Below are positions 35,352 through 42,132 of a stretch of 64,000 bases of DNA, piece by piece. Source of the stretch: Paraconexibacter algicola (GTDB taxonomy: Bacteria > Actinomycetota > Thermoleophilia > Solirubrobacterales > Solirubrobacteraceae); contig NZ_PYYB01000003.1 in assembly GCF_003044185.1 (NCBI RefSeq), forward strand, positions 310,001 to 374,000. Reading direction: 5' to 3'. The number at the start of each line of letters is the position of its first letter. The stretch's first letter is position 1. The notes under the pieces were generated by a model that saw only the letters and a list, made by a program, of their open reading frames with translations, was not told where the DNA came from and ran no database searches. Both the position numbers and the translations under genes were made by a program.

Positions 35352-37475
35352 ATGACCCGCTTCCTCGCCTTCCCTGCCGGCCGCCGCTCCAAGTGGGTCG
35401 TGCTCGCCACCTGGATCGTGATCCTCGGCGCCGTCATGGGCACCGGCCTGCCCGGCAAGTTCGCGGACGCGGAGAAGAACGAGTCGACGTCGTTCCTCCC
35501 GGGCGACGCGGAGTCGACCACGGCGCTGAAGGCCGTCGAGTCGCTGCAGGACGGCGAGCAGGCGCCCACGGTCATCGTGTACCGCCGCGCCGACGGACTG
35601 ACCGCGCAGGACAAGGCGACGATCGTCTCCGACGTCGAGAAGCTCAACGCCCTGAAGTTCCGCAACACGACGCCGTTCGGCAACCCCACGGGCCCGGACG
35701 CGCGCGAGCCGTTCCAGCTCTCCCAGGACGGGACCACGGCGCTGATCGCCAACTCGATCGAGGGCGACGGGGAGTCCGACACGCTGATCGACCCGGTCGA
35801 CGCCTACCGGGAGCTCGTCAGCGACGAGCAGGCGAGCGACCGTCCCGACGGCCTGCAGGTCAAGGTCACCGGCCCGGCGGGCATCTCCGCGGACGCGATC
35901 AAGGTCTTCGAGAACATCAACGGCACGCTCCTGGGCGCCGCGGTGCTGCTCGTCCTGATCCTCCTGATCATCATCTACCGCAGCCCGATCTTCTGGTTCT
36001 TCCCGCTGTTCAGCGTGATCGTCGCCGAGATCGTCTCGCGCGGGCTCGGATACGGGGTCAGCGAGCTCGGCGTCACGATCAACGGCCAGTCGTCGTCGAT
36101 CACGTCGATCCTCGTGCTCGGCGCCGGCACCGACTACGCGCTGCTGCTCGTGTCCCGCTACCGCGAGGAGCTCCGGCGACACGAGGACAAGCACGAGGCC
36201 ATGGCGCTCGCCCTGAAGTCCGCGGGCCCCGCGATCATCGCGTCCGCCGCGACCGTCTCGATCGCGCTCTTCGCGCTGATCCTCGCGAAGGTCAACGGCA
36301 CCGCCGGCCTCGGCCCGCTCGGCGCGCTCGGCGTGCTCACCGCGATGCTCGTGCAGCTGACCTTCCTCCCCGCCCTGCTCGTGGCGGTCGGCCGCAAGCC
36401 GTTCTGGCCGCGCGTCCCGCGGTTCGGGGACGAGGGCGCCGACGCCACCCACGGCTCGTGGCGCCGGCTCGGCGAGCGCATCGAGCGCAACCCGCGCCGG
36501 ATCTGGGTCGGCACCGCCGCGATCCTGGCGCTGTTCTGCCTCGGGCTGCTGAACTTCTCGACCGGCCTGACGCAGGGCAACAGCTTCCGCGACGACGTCG
36601 AGGCGATCGCGGGCCAGAAGCTCGTCGAGCAGGGCTTCCCCGCCGGGCAGAGCGCGCCGACGGACATCGTCGTCCGGGACCCCGCGAAGGTCGATGCGGT
36701 CATCGCGTCGGTCTCGAAGGCCCCCGGGGTCGCCGCCGTCCGCCCGACCCCGTTCTCCGGGGAGCAGGGCACCCTGCTGGCCGCGTTCCTCGAGGACGAC
36801 CCGTACTCGACGACCGCGTTCGACCGCATCGACGGCATCCGGGCCGCCGCCCGGGCGGGCGACCCGCAGGCGGTGGTGGGCGGTCCGACCGCGGTCGAGA
36901 AGGACCTGCGCGACGCGAGCGCCGACGACACCACGCTGCTGATCCCGTTGACGCTCGTGATCGTCTTCCTGATCCTGCTCGTGCTGCTGCGTGCCGTCAC
37001 CGCGACGCTGCTGCTGATGGGGACCGTGCTGCTGAGCTTCGGGGCCGCGCTCGGCGTCGCATCGATCGTGTTCGACGTCGCGTTCGGGTTCCCCGGCTCG
37101 GACCCGAGCTTCCCCCTGTTCGCGTTCATCTTCCTCGTCGCGCTGGGGGTCGACTACAACATCTTCCTGATGGCCCGCGTGCGGGAGGAGACGCTCACGC
37201 ACGGGACGCGGGACGGCATGCTGCGCGGCCTGGCCGTCACGGGCGGCGTGATCACGAGCGCGGGCGTCGTGCTCGCGGGCACGTTCGCGGTGCTCGCCGT
37301 GCTGCCGCTCGTGTTCCTCACCGAGATCGGCTTCACGATCGCGTTCGGCGTGCTGCTCGACACGTTCATCGTGCGGTCGATCCTGGTGCCGGCGCTCGTC
37401 CTGGACGTCGGACCGAAGGTGTGGTGGCCGTCGGCGCTGGCGCGCGGCGGCGACGGAGGCGGCGCGCCTCACTGA
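35352..37475 (+). CDS. MMPL family RND transporter
   Basis: 707 aa integral membrane protein. TM1 near residues 15-33 (VVLATWIVILGAVMGTG), then a large extracytoplasmic domain to about residue 190. Two sets of five membrane helices follow, each with the family motif: LGAGTDYALLLVSRYREE and FLVALGVDYNIFLMARVREE, with the Asp of the proton relay (GTDYA, GVDYN). Mycobacterial relatives export lipids or siderophores; the substrate here is unknown and no lipid-synthesis genes flank it. It is followed by a small secreted protein 45 bp downstream, perhaps on the same transcript. Confidence 0.93.
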   Translation: MTRFLAFPAGRRSKWVVLATWIVILGAVMGTGLPGKFADAEKNESTSFLPGDAESTTALKAVESLQDGEQAPTVIVYRRADGLTAQDKATIVSDVEKLNALKFRNTTPFGNPTGPDAREPFQLSQDGTTALIANSIEGDGESDTLIDPVDAYRELVSDEQASDRPDGLQVKVTGPAGISADAIKVFENINGTLLGAAVLLVLILLIIIYRSPIFWFFPLFSVIVAEIVSRGLGYGVSELGVTINGQSSSITSILVLGAGTDYALLLVSRYREELRRHEDKHEAMALALKSAGPAIIASAATVSIALFALILAKVNGTAGLGPLGALGVLTAMLVQLTFLPALLVAVGRKPFWPRVPRFGDEGADATHGSWRRLGERIERNPRRIWVGTAAILALFCLGLLNFSTGLTQGNSFRDDVEAIAGQKLVEQGFPAGQSAPTDIVVRDPAKVDAVIASVSKAPGVAAVRPTPFSGEQGTLLAAFLEDDPYSTTAFDRIDGIRAAARAGDPQAVVGGPTAVEKDLRDASADDTTLLIPLTLVIVFLILLVLLRAVTATLLLMGTVLLSFGAALGVASIVFDVAFGFPGSDPSFPLFAFIFLVALGVDYNIFLMARVREETLTHGTRDGMLRGLAVTGGVITSAGVVLAGTFAVLAVLPLVFLTEIGFTIAFGVLLDTFIVRSILVPALVLDVGPKVWWPSALARGGDGGGAPH

Positions 37476-37519
37476 TTTCTCATGGTTCAACCGGCACGCG
37501 AAAGGCTAGAAGGCGCTCC

Positions 37520-38173
37520 ATGACCTCTCGTTCCCTCCTGGCGGTCGGTGCCGCCGCAGCCGCCGGACTCGGCATGGCGGGCCCGGCCAGCGCCGCCGTC
37601 ATCGCGACGGACCGTCCGTGCTACGTCGAGAACCAGCCGATGCTGATCGGCGGCCAGCAGTTCGCGCCGAACTCCAACTACACGGTGAAGACCGACCAGC
37701 TGTTCGCCTTCGGCAACGCCGACGCGGCCGGCAACTGGCTCTCGAACACCGAGACCGCGCCGATCGTCGTCAAGCGCACGACCGTGCCGCAGCCGTTCAC
37801 GCTGACCGCGACGCAGGACGGCGTCGAGGTCGCCACCGCGCAGTTCAACGTCGTGAACCTGCTGGTGACGCTCGCGTCGACCCGTGGCCGCCCGACCGGC
37901 CGCACCACCTGGCGCGTCTCCGGCGTCACGCCGGGGCAGAGCGTCTACGTCCACGTCCGCCGCGGCGGCAAGACGCTGCGCAACGTCCGGCTCGGCCGCG
38001 CGGACGCGCCCTGCGGTCGCCTGACGACCAAGCAGCGCCGCCTGCCGGGCATCAGCTCGCGCACGCTGCGCCGCGGCACGTACGACCTGTACGTCGACAA
38101 CAAGCGCACGTTCAGCCGCAGCACGCGGCCGCAGTACCGCTCCAGCGTGACGGTCTTCACCGTCTTCCGCTAG
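37520..38173 (+). CDS. small secreted protein of unknown function
   Basis: 217 aa. Signal peptide MTSRSLLAVGAAAAAGLGMAG with Ala-x-Ala cleavage about residue 26. The mature part is beta-rich with two cysteines (one near the start, one late) and an Arg-rich C-terminal half (GRTTWRVSGVTPGQSVYVHV; RRGTYDLYVDN). No known domain seen; the strand pattern suggests an Ig-like domain. It follows the MMPL transporter by 45 bp on the same strand and is separated from convergent glnA by a hairpin. Confidence 0.75.
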   Translation: MTSRSLLAVGAAAAAGLGMAGPASAAVIATDRPCYVENQPMLIGGQQFAPNSNYTVKTDQLFAFGNADAAGNWLSNTETAPIVVKRTTVPQPFTLTATQDGVEVATAQFNVVNLLVTLASTRGRPTGRTTWRVSGVTPGQSVYVHVRRGGKTLRNVRLGRADAPCGRLTTKQRRLPGISSRTLRRGTYDLYVDNKRTFSRSTRPQYRSSVTVFTVFR

Positions 38174-38188
38174 GCCTCCCGCCGTGGT

Positions 38189-38213
38189 GCGGGCCCGCTC
38201 CGTGCGGGCCCGC
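38189..38213. terminator. GC-rich hairpin between convergent genes
   Basis: GCGGGCCCGC-TCCGT-GCGGGCCCGC: a 10-bp perfect stem between the secreted-protein stop and the glnA stop. It can terminate in both directions; no T-tract. Confidence 0.6.
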
Positions 38214-38233
38214 CGCGGGGCCGTCCCCGGCGC

Positions 38234-39571
38234 TCAGAGCACCGGCAGGTAGCGGTCGAGCTCCCACTGCGTGACCTGCACGCGGTAGTCCTCCCACTCC
38301 TGGCGCTTGATCTCGATGTAGCGGTTGAACATGTGCTCGCCGAGCGTGCGGAGCACGAGTTCGGACTCGGCGGTCAGCTCGATCGCCTCGCCCAGCGTCT
38401 CGGGGAGCTGCTCGATCCCGAGCCGGCGGCGGTCGTCGGGCGACAGGTGGTAGAGGTTCTTCTCCATCGGCTCGGGCAGCTCGTAGCCCTTTTCGATGCC
38501 CTCGAGGCCCGCGTGCAGCAGCGCCGCGAACGTCAGGTACGGGTTGCACGCCGGATCCGGGCAGCGCAGCTCCATCCGCGTCGCCTGCTCCTTGCCCGGG
38601 TGGTAGAGCGGCACGCGCACGAGCGCGGAGCGGTTGCGCCGCGACCACGCGACGTACACCGGCGCCTCGTAGCCCGGGACGAGCCGCTTGTAGGAGTTCA
38701 CCCACTGGGCGAAGATCGAGCTGAGCTCGCGCGCGTGGCGCAGCTGGCCGGCGATGAACGCCTTGCCGACGTCGGAGAGGAAGTACGGGTCGTCGGCGTC
38801 GAAGAACGCGTTGCGGCCATCCTTGAACAGCGACATGTGCGTGTGCATGCCGGAGCCGTTCTCGGCGAACAGCGGCTTGGGCATGAAGGTCGCGTGCCAC
38901 CCGTACTTCATGGCGTACTCCTTCACGGTGATGCGGTACGTCATGCAGTCGTCCGCCATCTTCAGCGCGTCCGCGTAGCGCATGTCGATCTCGTGCTGCG
39001 AGGGCCCGACCTCGTGGTGGGAGTACTCGACCTTGATGCCGAGCTGCTCGAGCGCCAGGGAGGTCTCGCGGCGCACGTCGGAGCCCGCGTCGAGCGTCGT
39101 GAGGTCGAAGTAGCCGCCCTCGTCGAGGACCTCGGTGCCGTTCTTGTCCTTGAACAGGAAGTACTCGAGCTCCGGCCCGACGTTGAACGTCTCGAAGCCC
39201 ATCGCGTTGGCGCGGTCGACGGCGCGGCGCAGGACGTGGCGCGGGTCGCCCTCGTAGGGCGTGCGCTCGGGGGTCTGCACGTCGCAGAACATGCGGGCGA
39301 CGCCCTGCTCCTCCGGCCGCCAGGGCAGGATCGAGAAGGTCGTGGCGTCGGGCATGGCGATCATGTCCGACTCCTCGATGGCGTTGAAGCCGGTGATCGA
39401 GGAGCCGTCGAAGCCCATCCCGCCCTCGAAGGCGTCGTCGAGCTCCTCGGAGTTGATGGAGAACGACTTCAGCTGTCCGAGGATGTCGGTGAACCAGAGG
39501 CGGATGAAGCGGATGCGGTGCTCCTGGACGAGCGCCTTCACATCCTCACGGGTCTTGGGCTGGTCGGGCAT
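38234..39571 (-). CDS. glnA: glutamine synthetase type I
   Basis: 445 aa, condenses glutamate, ammonia and ATP to glutamine. Motifs: FDGSSITGF (latch), PELEYFLFK, HHEVGPSQHEIDMRYADALK (metal ligands), FMPKPLFAENGSGMHTHMSL, YKRLVPGYEAPVY, and RMELRCPDPACNPYL with metal-binding Glu. Length is like the GSI-alpha group (about 440-450 aa) and lacks the insertion of the adenylylated GSI-beta group. NLYHLSPDD stands at the position of the adenylylation loop (NLYDLPP in GSI-beta), so adenylylation control cannot be ruled out. With the large NAD-GDH at 1354, the window carries both ammonia-assimilating and ammonia-releasing steps. Confidence 0.95.
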   Translation of the reverse strand: MPDQPKTREDVKALVQEHRIRFIRLWFTDILGQLKSFSINSEELDDAFEGGMGFDGSSITGFNAIEESDMIAMPDATTFSILPWRPEEQGVARMFCDVQTPERTPYEGDPRHVLRRAVDRANAMGFETFNVGPELEYFLFKDKNGTEVLDEGGYFDLTTLDAGSDVRRETSLALEQLGIKVEYSHHEVGPSQHEIDMRYADALKMADDCMTYRITVKEYAMKYGWHATFMPKPLFAENGSGMHTHMSLFKDGRNAFFDADDPYFLSDVGKAFIAGQLRHARELSSIFAQWVNSYKRLVPGYEAPVYVAWSRRNRSALVRVPLYHPGKEQATRMELRCPDPACNPYLTFAALLHAGLEGIEKGYELPEPMEKNLYHLSPDDRRRLGIEQLPETLGEAIELTAESELVLRTLGEHMFNRYIEIKRQEWEDYRVQVTQWELDRYLPVL

Positions 39572-39640
39572 AGGGGTCCACCCTAGCCGGTCATCGGCCG
39601 CCGTTCGGTCGAGGATCCCTTGTACGCGGTGGCGGGTCCG

Positions 39641-39985
39641 TCAGGCGAGCCAGTCGCGCGCCCAGGCCTTCAGGGCGACGACCGTCGGCTCGAGCGAGCG
39701 ACCCATCGCGGTGAGCTCGTAGAAGACCTGGATCGGCGGTCCCGGCTCCACGTGGCGGGCGACGAGGCCGCGCTGCTCGAGCTCCTTCAGGCGCTCGCTG
39801 AGCAGGCGGTCGGAGAGCTGCGGGACCGCGTGCGAGAGCTCCTTGAACCGCAGGCGAGCGTCGTGGCGCAGGAGCACTTCGAGGATCGCCCCGGTCCAGC
39901 GGCGCCCGATGAACTCGACCGCCTCGTGGTAGTGCGGGCAGCAGGCCGCCGCGTCGGCCCGGTCGGTCGGGGACTCTCCGGGCAT
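39641..39985 (-). CDS. HxlR-type winged-helix transcriptional regulator
   Basis: 114 aa. Conserved layout: N-terminal CPHYHEAVEFIGRRWTGAILEVLL with the single regulatory-type Cys region (ACCPHYH), then RFKELSHAVPQLSDRLLSERLKELEQRGLV (recognition helix and wing). HxlR proteins sense aldehydes, oxidants or electrophiles through cysteines. Two cysteines near the N-terminus (positions about 14-15) could serve. It lies 40 bp after the AhpD-like gene on the same strand and probably controls it through the inverted repeats at 40648-40681. Confidence 0.9.
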   Translation of the reverse strand: MPGESPTDRADAAACCPHYHEAVEFIGRRWTGAILEVLLRHDARLRFKELSHAVPQLSDRLLSERLKELEQRGLVARHVEPGPPIQVFYELTAMGRSLEPTVVALKAWARDWLA

Positions 39986-40025
39986 GGCACGCGGCGGCGG
40001 GTGCTGCGAGGGCCGGGGGCGGCCG

Positions 40026-40589
40026 CTAGGCGGCGCGCAGCGTCCGGGTGTTCTCCGTGGAGCCGTCGACCGGCACGTCGCCGGCGACGTTGATCATCGC
40101 GGTGAAGGACTCCATCGAGACGAACGCGATCGCCTCGAGCAGCTGCTCGTCGGACCAGCCGTCCTCACGCGCCTCCTCGTGGAGGTGCATCGGCGGCTTC
40201 TGGCGGTCGACGACGAGGACCCGGGCGTAGTCGAGCAGCTTCTGCTGGTGCTCGTCCTTGGACTTCCACTCGCGCGCCAGCGCGACCTCGTCGAGCCCCA
40301 GGCCGGCCTGGCGTGCGGTGCGCGAGTGCATCGCGATGCCGGGCGCGGAGCCGTAGTGCTCGGCGACGGCGAGCGCGAGCCGCTCGAGCGTGCCGATCGG
40401 GAGCGTGCCGTGCCGGAGCTCCTGGCGCAGCCGCGCGTACCCGCGCAGCGCCGCGGGGGAGCCCGCGAGGACGCCGAGGAAGTTCGGGAGCTGCCCTGCC
40501 GTCGAGAGCGCGCCCTTGAGGATCGGCATCGAGCCTTCCGGTGCCGTGAGGTCGTCGTGGATCTGGAACCTGCTCATCGCTGTCTTCAT
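40026..40589 (-). CDS. carboxymuconolactone decarboxylase/AhpD-like protein
   Basis: 187 aa from the ATG at 40589 (MKTAMSRFQIHDD), with AAAGG upstream; ATG at 40577 is an alternative. All-helical AhpD fold: LPNFLGVLAGSPAALRGYARL, RLALAVAEHYGSAPGIAMHSRTARQAGL. The usual CxxC redox pair of AhpD is absent: the segment reads GSAPGIAMH, so alkyl-hydroperoxidase activity is unlikely and the call stays at fold level. Upstream are two inverted repeats; the downstream neighbour is an HxlR regulator. Confidence 0.82.
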   Translation of the reverse strand: MKTAMSRFQIHDDLTAPEGSMPILKGALSTAGQLPNFLGVLAGSPAALRGYARLRQELRHGTLPIGTLERLALAVAEHYGSAPGIAMHSRTARQAGLGLDEVALAREWKSKDEHQQKLLDYARVLVVDRQKPPMHLHEEAREDGWSDEQLLEAIAFVSMESFTAMINVAGDVPVDGSTENTRTLRAA

Positions 40590-40647
40590 GTGCGGCCTTT
40601 GGGGAGAGGCGGGTCGGGTCCTGCTTGTGCTGCTCGTCACGTCTTTA

Positions 40648-40681
40648 GCTTCACTTTATGAAGCCGCTTACGTGTCGTAAG
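40648..40681 (-). promoter_or_regulatory. tandem inverted repeats upstream of the AhpD-like gene
   Basis: Two dyads 3 bp apart in an unusually AT-rich stretch: GCTTCA-n5-TGAAGC (40648-40664) and CTTACG-TGT-CGTAAG (40667-40681). They lie about 60-90 bp upstream of the ATG at 40589. The second has the size expected for an HxlR-type operator. Their closeness suggests one promoter region with a double operator. Confidence 0.6.
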
Positions 40682-40805
40682 TGTACCCCCAGAACGTTGC
40701 TCGCGCAAGGATCTGTGGCTCCACGCACGAGTACCCGCCGAAGCGGGCACGTACGCACAGATGAAGAGCTGGCGCGGACGCGGTCACCCGCGTCCGGGAC
40801 GGGGA

Positions 40806-41342
40806 CTAGGCCCCGCCGCTGAGCGCCGCGATGAGGATCAGCAGGAAGCCGAGACCCACGGCCCAGAGCGCGATGCGGTCCGGGCGCGACATCGCCTGGT
40901 CGACCGGACTGCGCGTGGCGCGCCGGCGCGGCTCGACCTCGCGCAGCCGCGGCGTCGCGGGGAGCAGCTCGGGGCGACCGGTGATCGCCACGGTGCGGCG
41001 GTCCTCCCCGTCGGGACCGGGAGCCCGACGCGGCTCGTCCCACAGCAGCTCGGTCTCGTCCCGCTCGCGCGTGGGCTGGCGCGGGGCGTCGCCCTCGACG
41101 ATCACGGTGCGCTGCACGGCCCGGGTGCGGTGGACGGGATGCTCGCCGGTCACCGTGCGACGGGTGTCGTGCTCGGCGGGCTGGTGACGGGGCGCGGCCG
41201 CGGCCGGGCGGTCCCCGGTGATGCGACGGCGCTGGCGGACGGTGAAGTCGAGATCGTCGCCGGCGGTCCAGTCGTCGATCTGCCGACCCTTCGTCGGGAG
41301 CAGATCCTCGGAACCCCAGTCGACCACTGCGCGCTGCGACAT
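40806..41342 (-). CDS. unknown tail-anchored membrane protein under c-di-AMP riboswitch control
   Basis: 178 aa. A long hydrophilic, Arg/Asp/Glu-rich segment (residues 1-155) is followed by one C-terminal membrane helix (IALWAVGLGFLLILIAALSG, residues about 157-176) and two or three residues. This is the layout of a tail-anchored protein with a cytosolic domain; no signal peptide. The N-terminal domain looks partly disordered (many Pro/Arg/Glu) and shows no known fold. The ATG at 41342 is 10 nt after GAGGA, which lies in the 3' end of a ydaO-type riboswitch. Not a recognised cell-wall hydrolase or K+ transporter, the usual targets of that riboswitch. Confidence 0.8.
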   Translation of the reverse strand: MSQRAVVDWGSEDLLPTKGRQIDDWTAGDDLDFTVRQRRRITGDRPAAAAPRHQPAEHDTRRTVTGEHPVHRTRAVQRTVIVEGDAPRQPTRERDETELLWDEPRRAPGPDGEDRRTVAITGRPELLPATPRLREVEPRRRATRSPVDQAMSRPDRIALWAVGLGFLLILIAALSGGA

Positions 41343-41352
41343 GCGTTCGGTG

Positions 41353-41480
41353 TCCTCTTTCGTCGGCCTACGGGGTTAGCTGACGGGCTCGCGCTGAAAG
41401 ATGCGCTACGCCGAGATCGGCGACTCGCCCCACATCCTGGGTCCCCCGCTCCCCGGGCAGTCCGGGGATTGAGCGGTTTC
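41353..41480 (-). promoter_or_regulatory. c-di-AMP riboswitch (ydaO/yuaA motif)
   Basis: Read on the minus strand, the leader shows the conserved blocks in order: CGCTCAATC, GAGCGGGGGACCCA, GGGGCGAGTCGCC (the GGUGAAUC position), GCGAGCCCGTCAGCTAACC, CCCGTAGGC and a purine-rich end GAAAGAGGA. The central GTCAGCTAACC and GGGGGACCCA are hallmark sequences of this riboswitch class. It spans about 128 nt and ends 10 nt before the ATG of the tail-anchored-protein gene, whose ribosome-binding site (GAGGA) is in its last bases. Ligand binding normally turns expression off. Confidence 0.92.
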
Positions 41481-41499
41481 GAACTGCCGGGCATCGTAG

Positions 41500-41537
41500 C
41501 AGGCCCGAAAAGGCCTGCATGTGCAAGAAATCTTGCA
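41500..41537 (-). terminator. two hairpins between the cytochrome gene and the riboswitch
   Basis: CAGGCC-CGAAAA-GGCCTG (41500-41517) and TGCAAGA-AA-TCTTGCA (41522-41537), back to back. On the minus strand the cytochrome gene ends at 41607 and these stems follow it by about 70 nt, ahead of the riboswitch. Either they terminate the cytochrome transcript or the AT-rich one is an operator for the riboswitch promoter. Confidence 0.5.
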
Positions 41538-41606
41538 TGCCCGGCGATGCTATCCGACGGGTCGGACGTGATGTCCGAGGGCGCCGTCGCGGGGCGCCCG
41601 GGTCGC

Positions 41607-42098
41607 TCAGCGACCGGCGACCGCCGCGATGTAGTCGGCCACGTCCTCGGCGTCCTCGCCGTCGACGAGCCCGGACGGCATCTGGCCGAGACCACGCGCA
41701 CGACCCATCTGGATCGCGTTGAGCGTGAGCTCCTTCGGCGGGCGGAGCTGGTCGAGGTTCGGCCCGACGCGACCGACCGCGTTGGACGCGCTCAGCGAGT
41801 GGCAGGTCGAGCAGAGCTGCGCGAAGACCTCGCGGCCGTTCTTCTGGGCGGAGGTCAGCTCGACGCCGCCCTTCGCCTCCTTCTTGTCGTTGTTGCCGAC
41901 CATCGCGACCGCCGGGATCGCGATGCCGAACAGCGCGATGACGATCGTGATGGCGAGCCCACTGCCGCGGTTGGCGGAGTTGCTCTGGCGGTGCAGGAGC
42001 TTCTCCCGGGCCTTGCCGGGACCCCCACTCATGGCGACCAGGACGACGGCCCCGGCGACGACGACGAACGCGATGATGAGAGCAGCGGTAGCGACCAC
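41607..42098 (-). CDS. membrane-anchored class-I cytochrome c
   Basis: 163 aa. Two membrane helices at residues 2-22 and 47-67, then a periplasmic-side haem domain. Haem-binding C96-S-T-C99-H100 and a distal Met140 ligand in GQMPSGLV are present. The C-terminal helix DGEDAEDVADYIAAVAGR is typical of small respiratory cytochromes c (such as those near cytochrome oxidases). No oxidase or bc1 genes adjoin it. It starts 34 bp after dnaE2 ends on the same strand and is followed by the two hairpins. Confidence 0.9.
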   Translation of the reverse strand: MVATAALIIAFVVVAGAVVLVAMSGGPGKAREKLLHRQSNSANRGSGLAITIVIALFGIAIPAVAMVGNNDKKEAKGGVELTSAQKNGREVFAQLCSTCHSLSASNAVGRVGPNLDQLRPPKELTLNAIQMGRARGLGQMPSGLVDGEDAEDVADYIAAVAGR

Positions 42099-42132
42099 GG
42101 CCGGAAAGATATAGATCGGGACGGCAGACGTG

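Noticed and set aside
31206-37490. A very long open frame (over 2000 codons) on the minus strand
   Set aside because: It lies antisense to three well-supported genes (alpha/beta hydrolase, DUF255, MMPL). Its composition is Arg/Glu/His-rich, as expected for an unused frame in 73% GC DNA. No motif seen.
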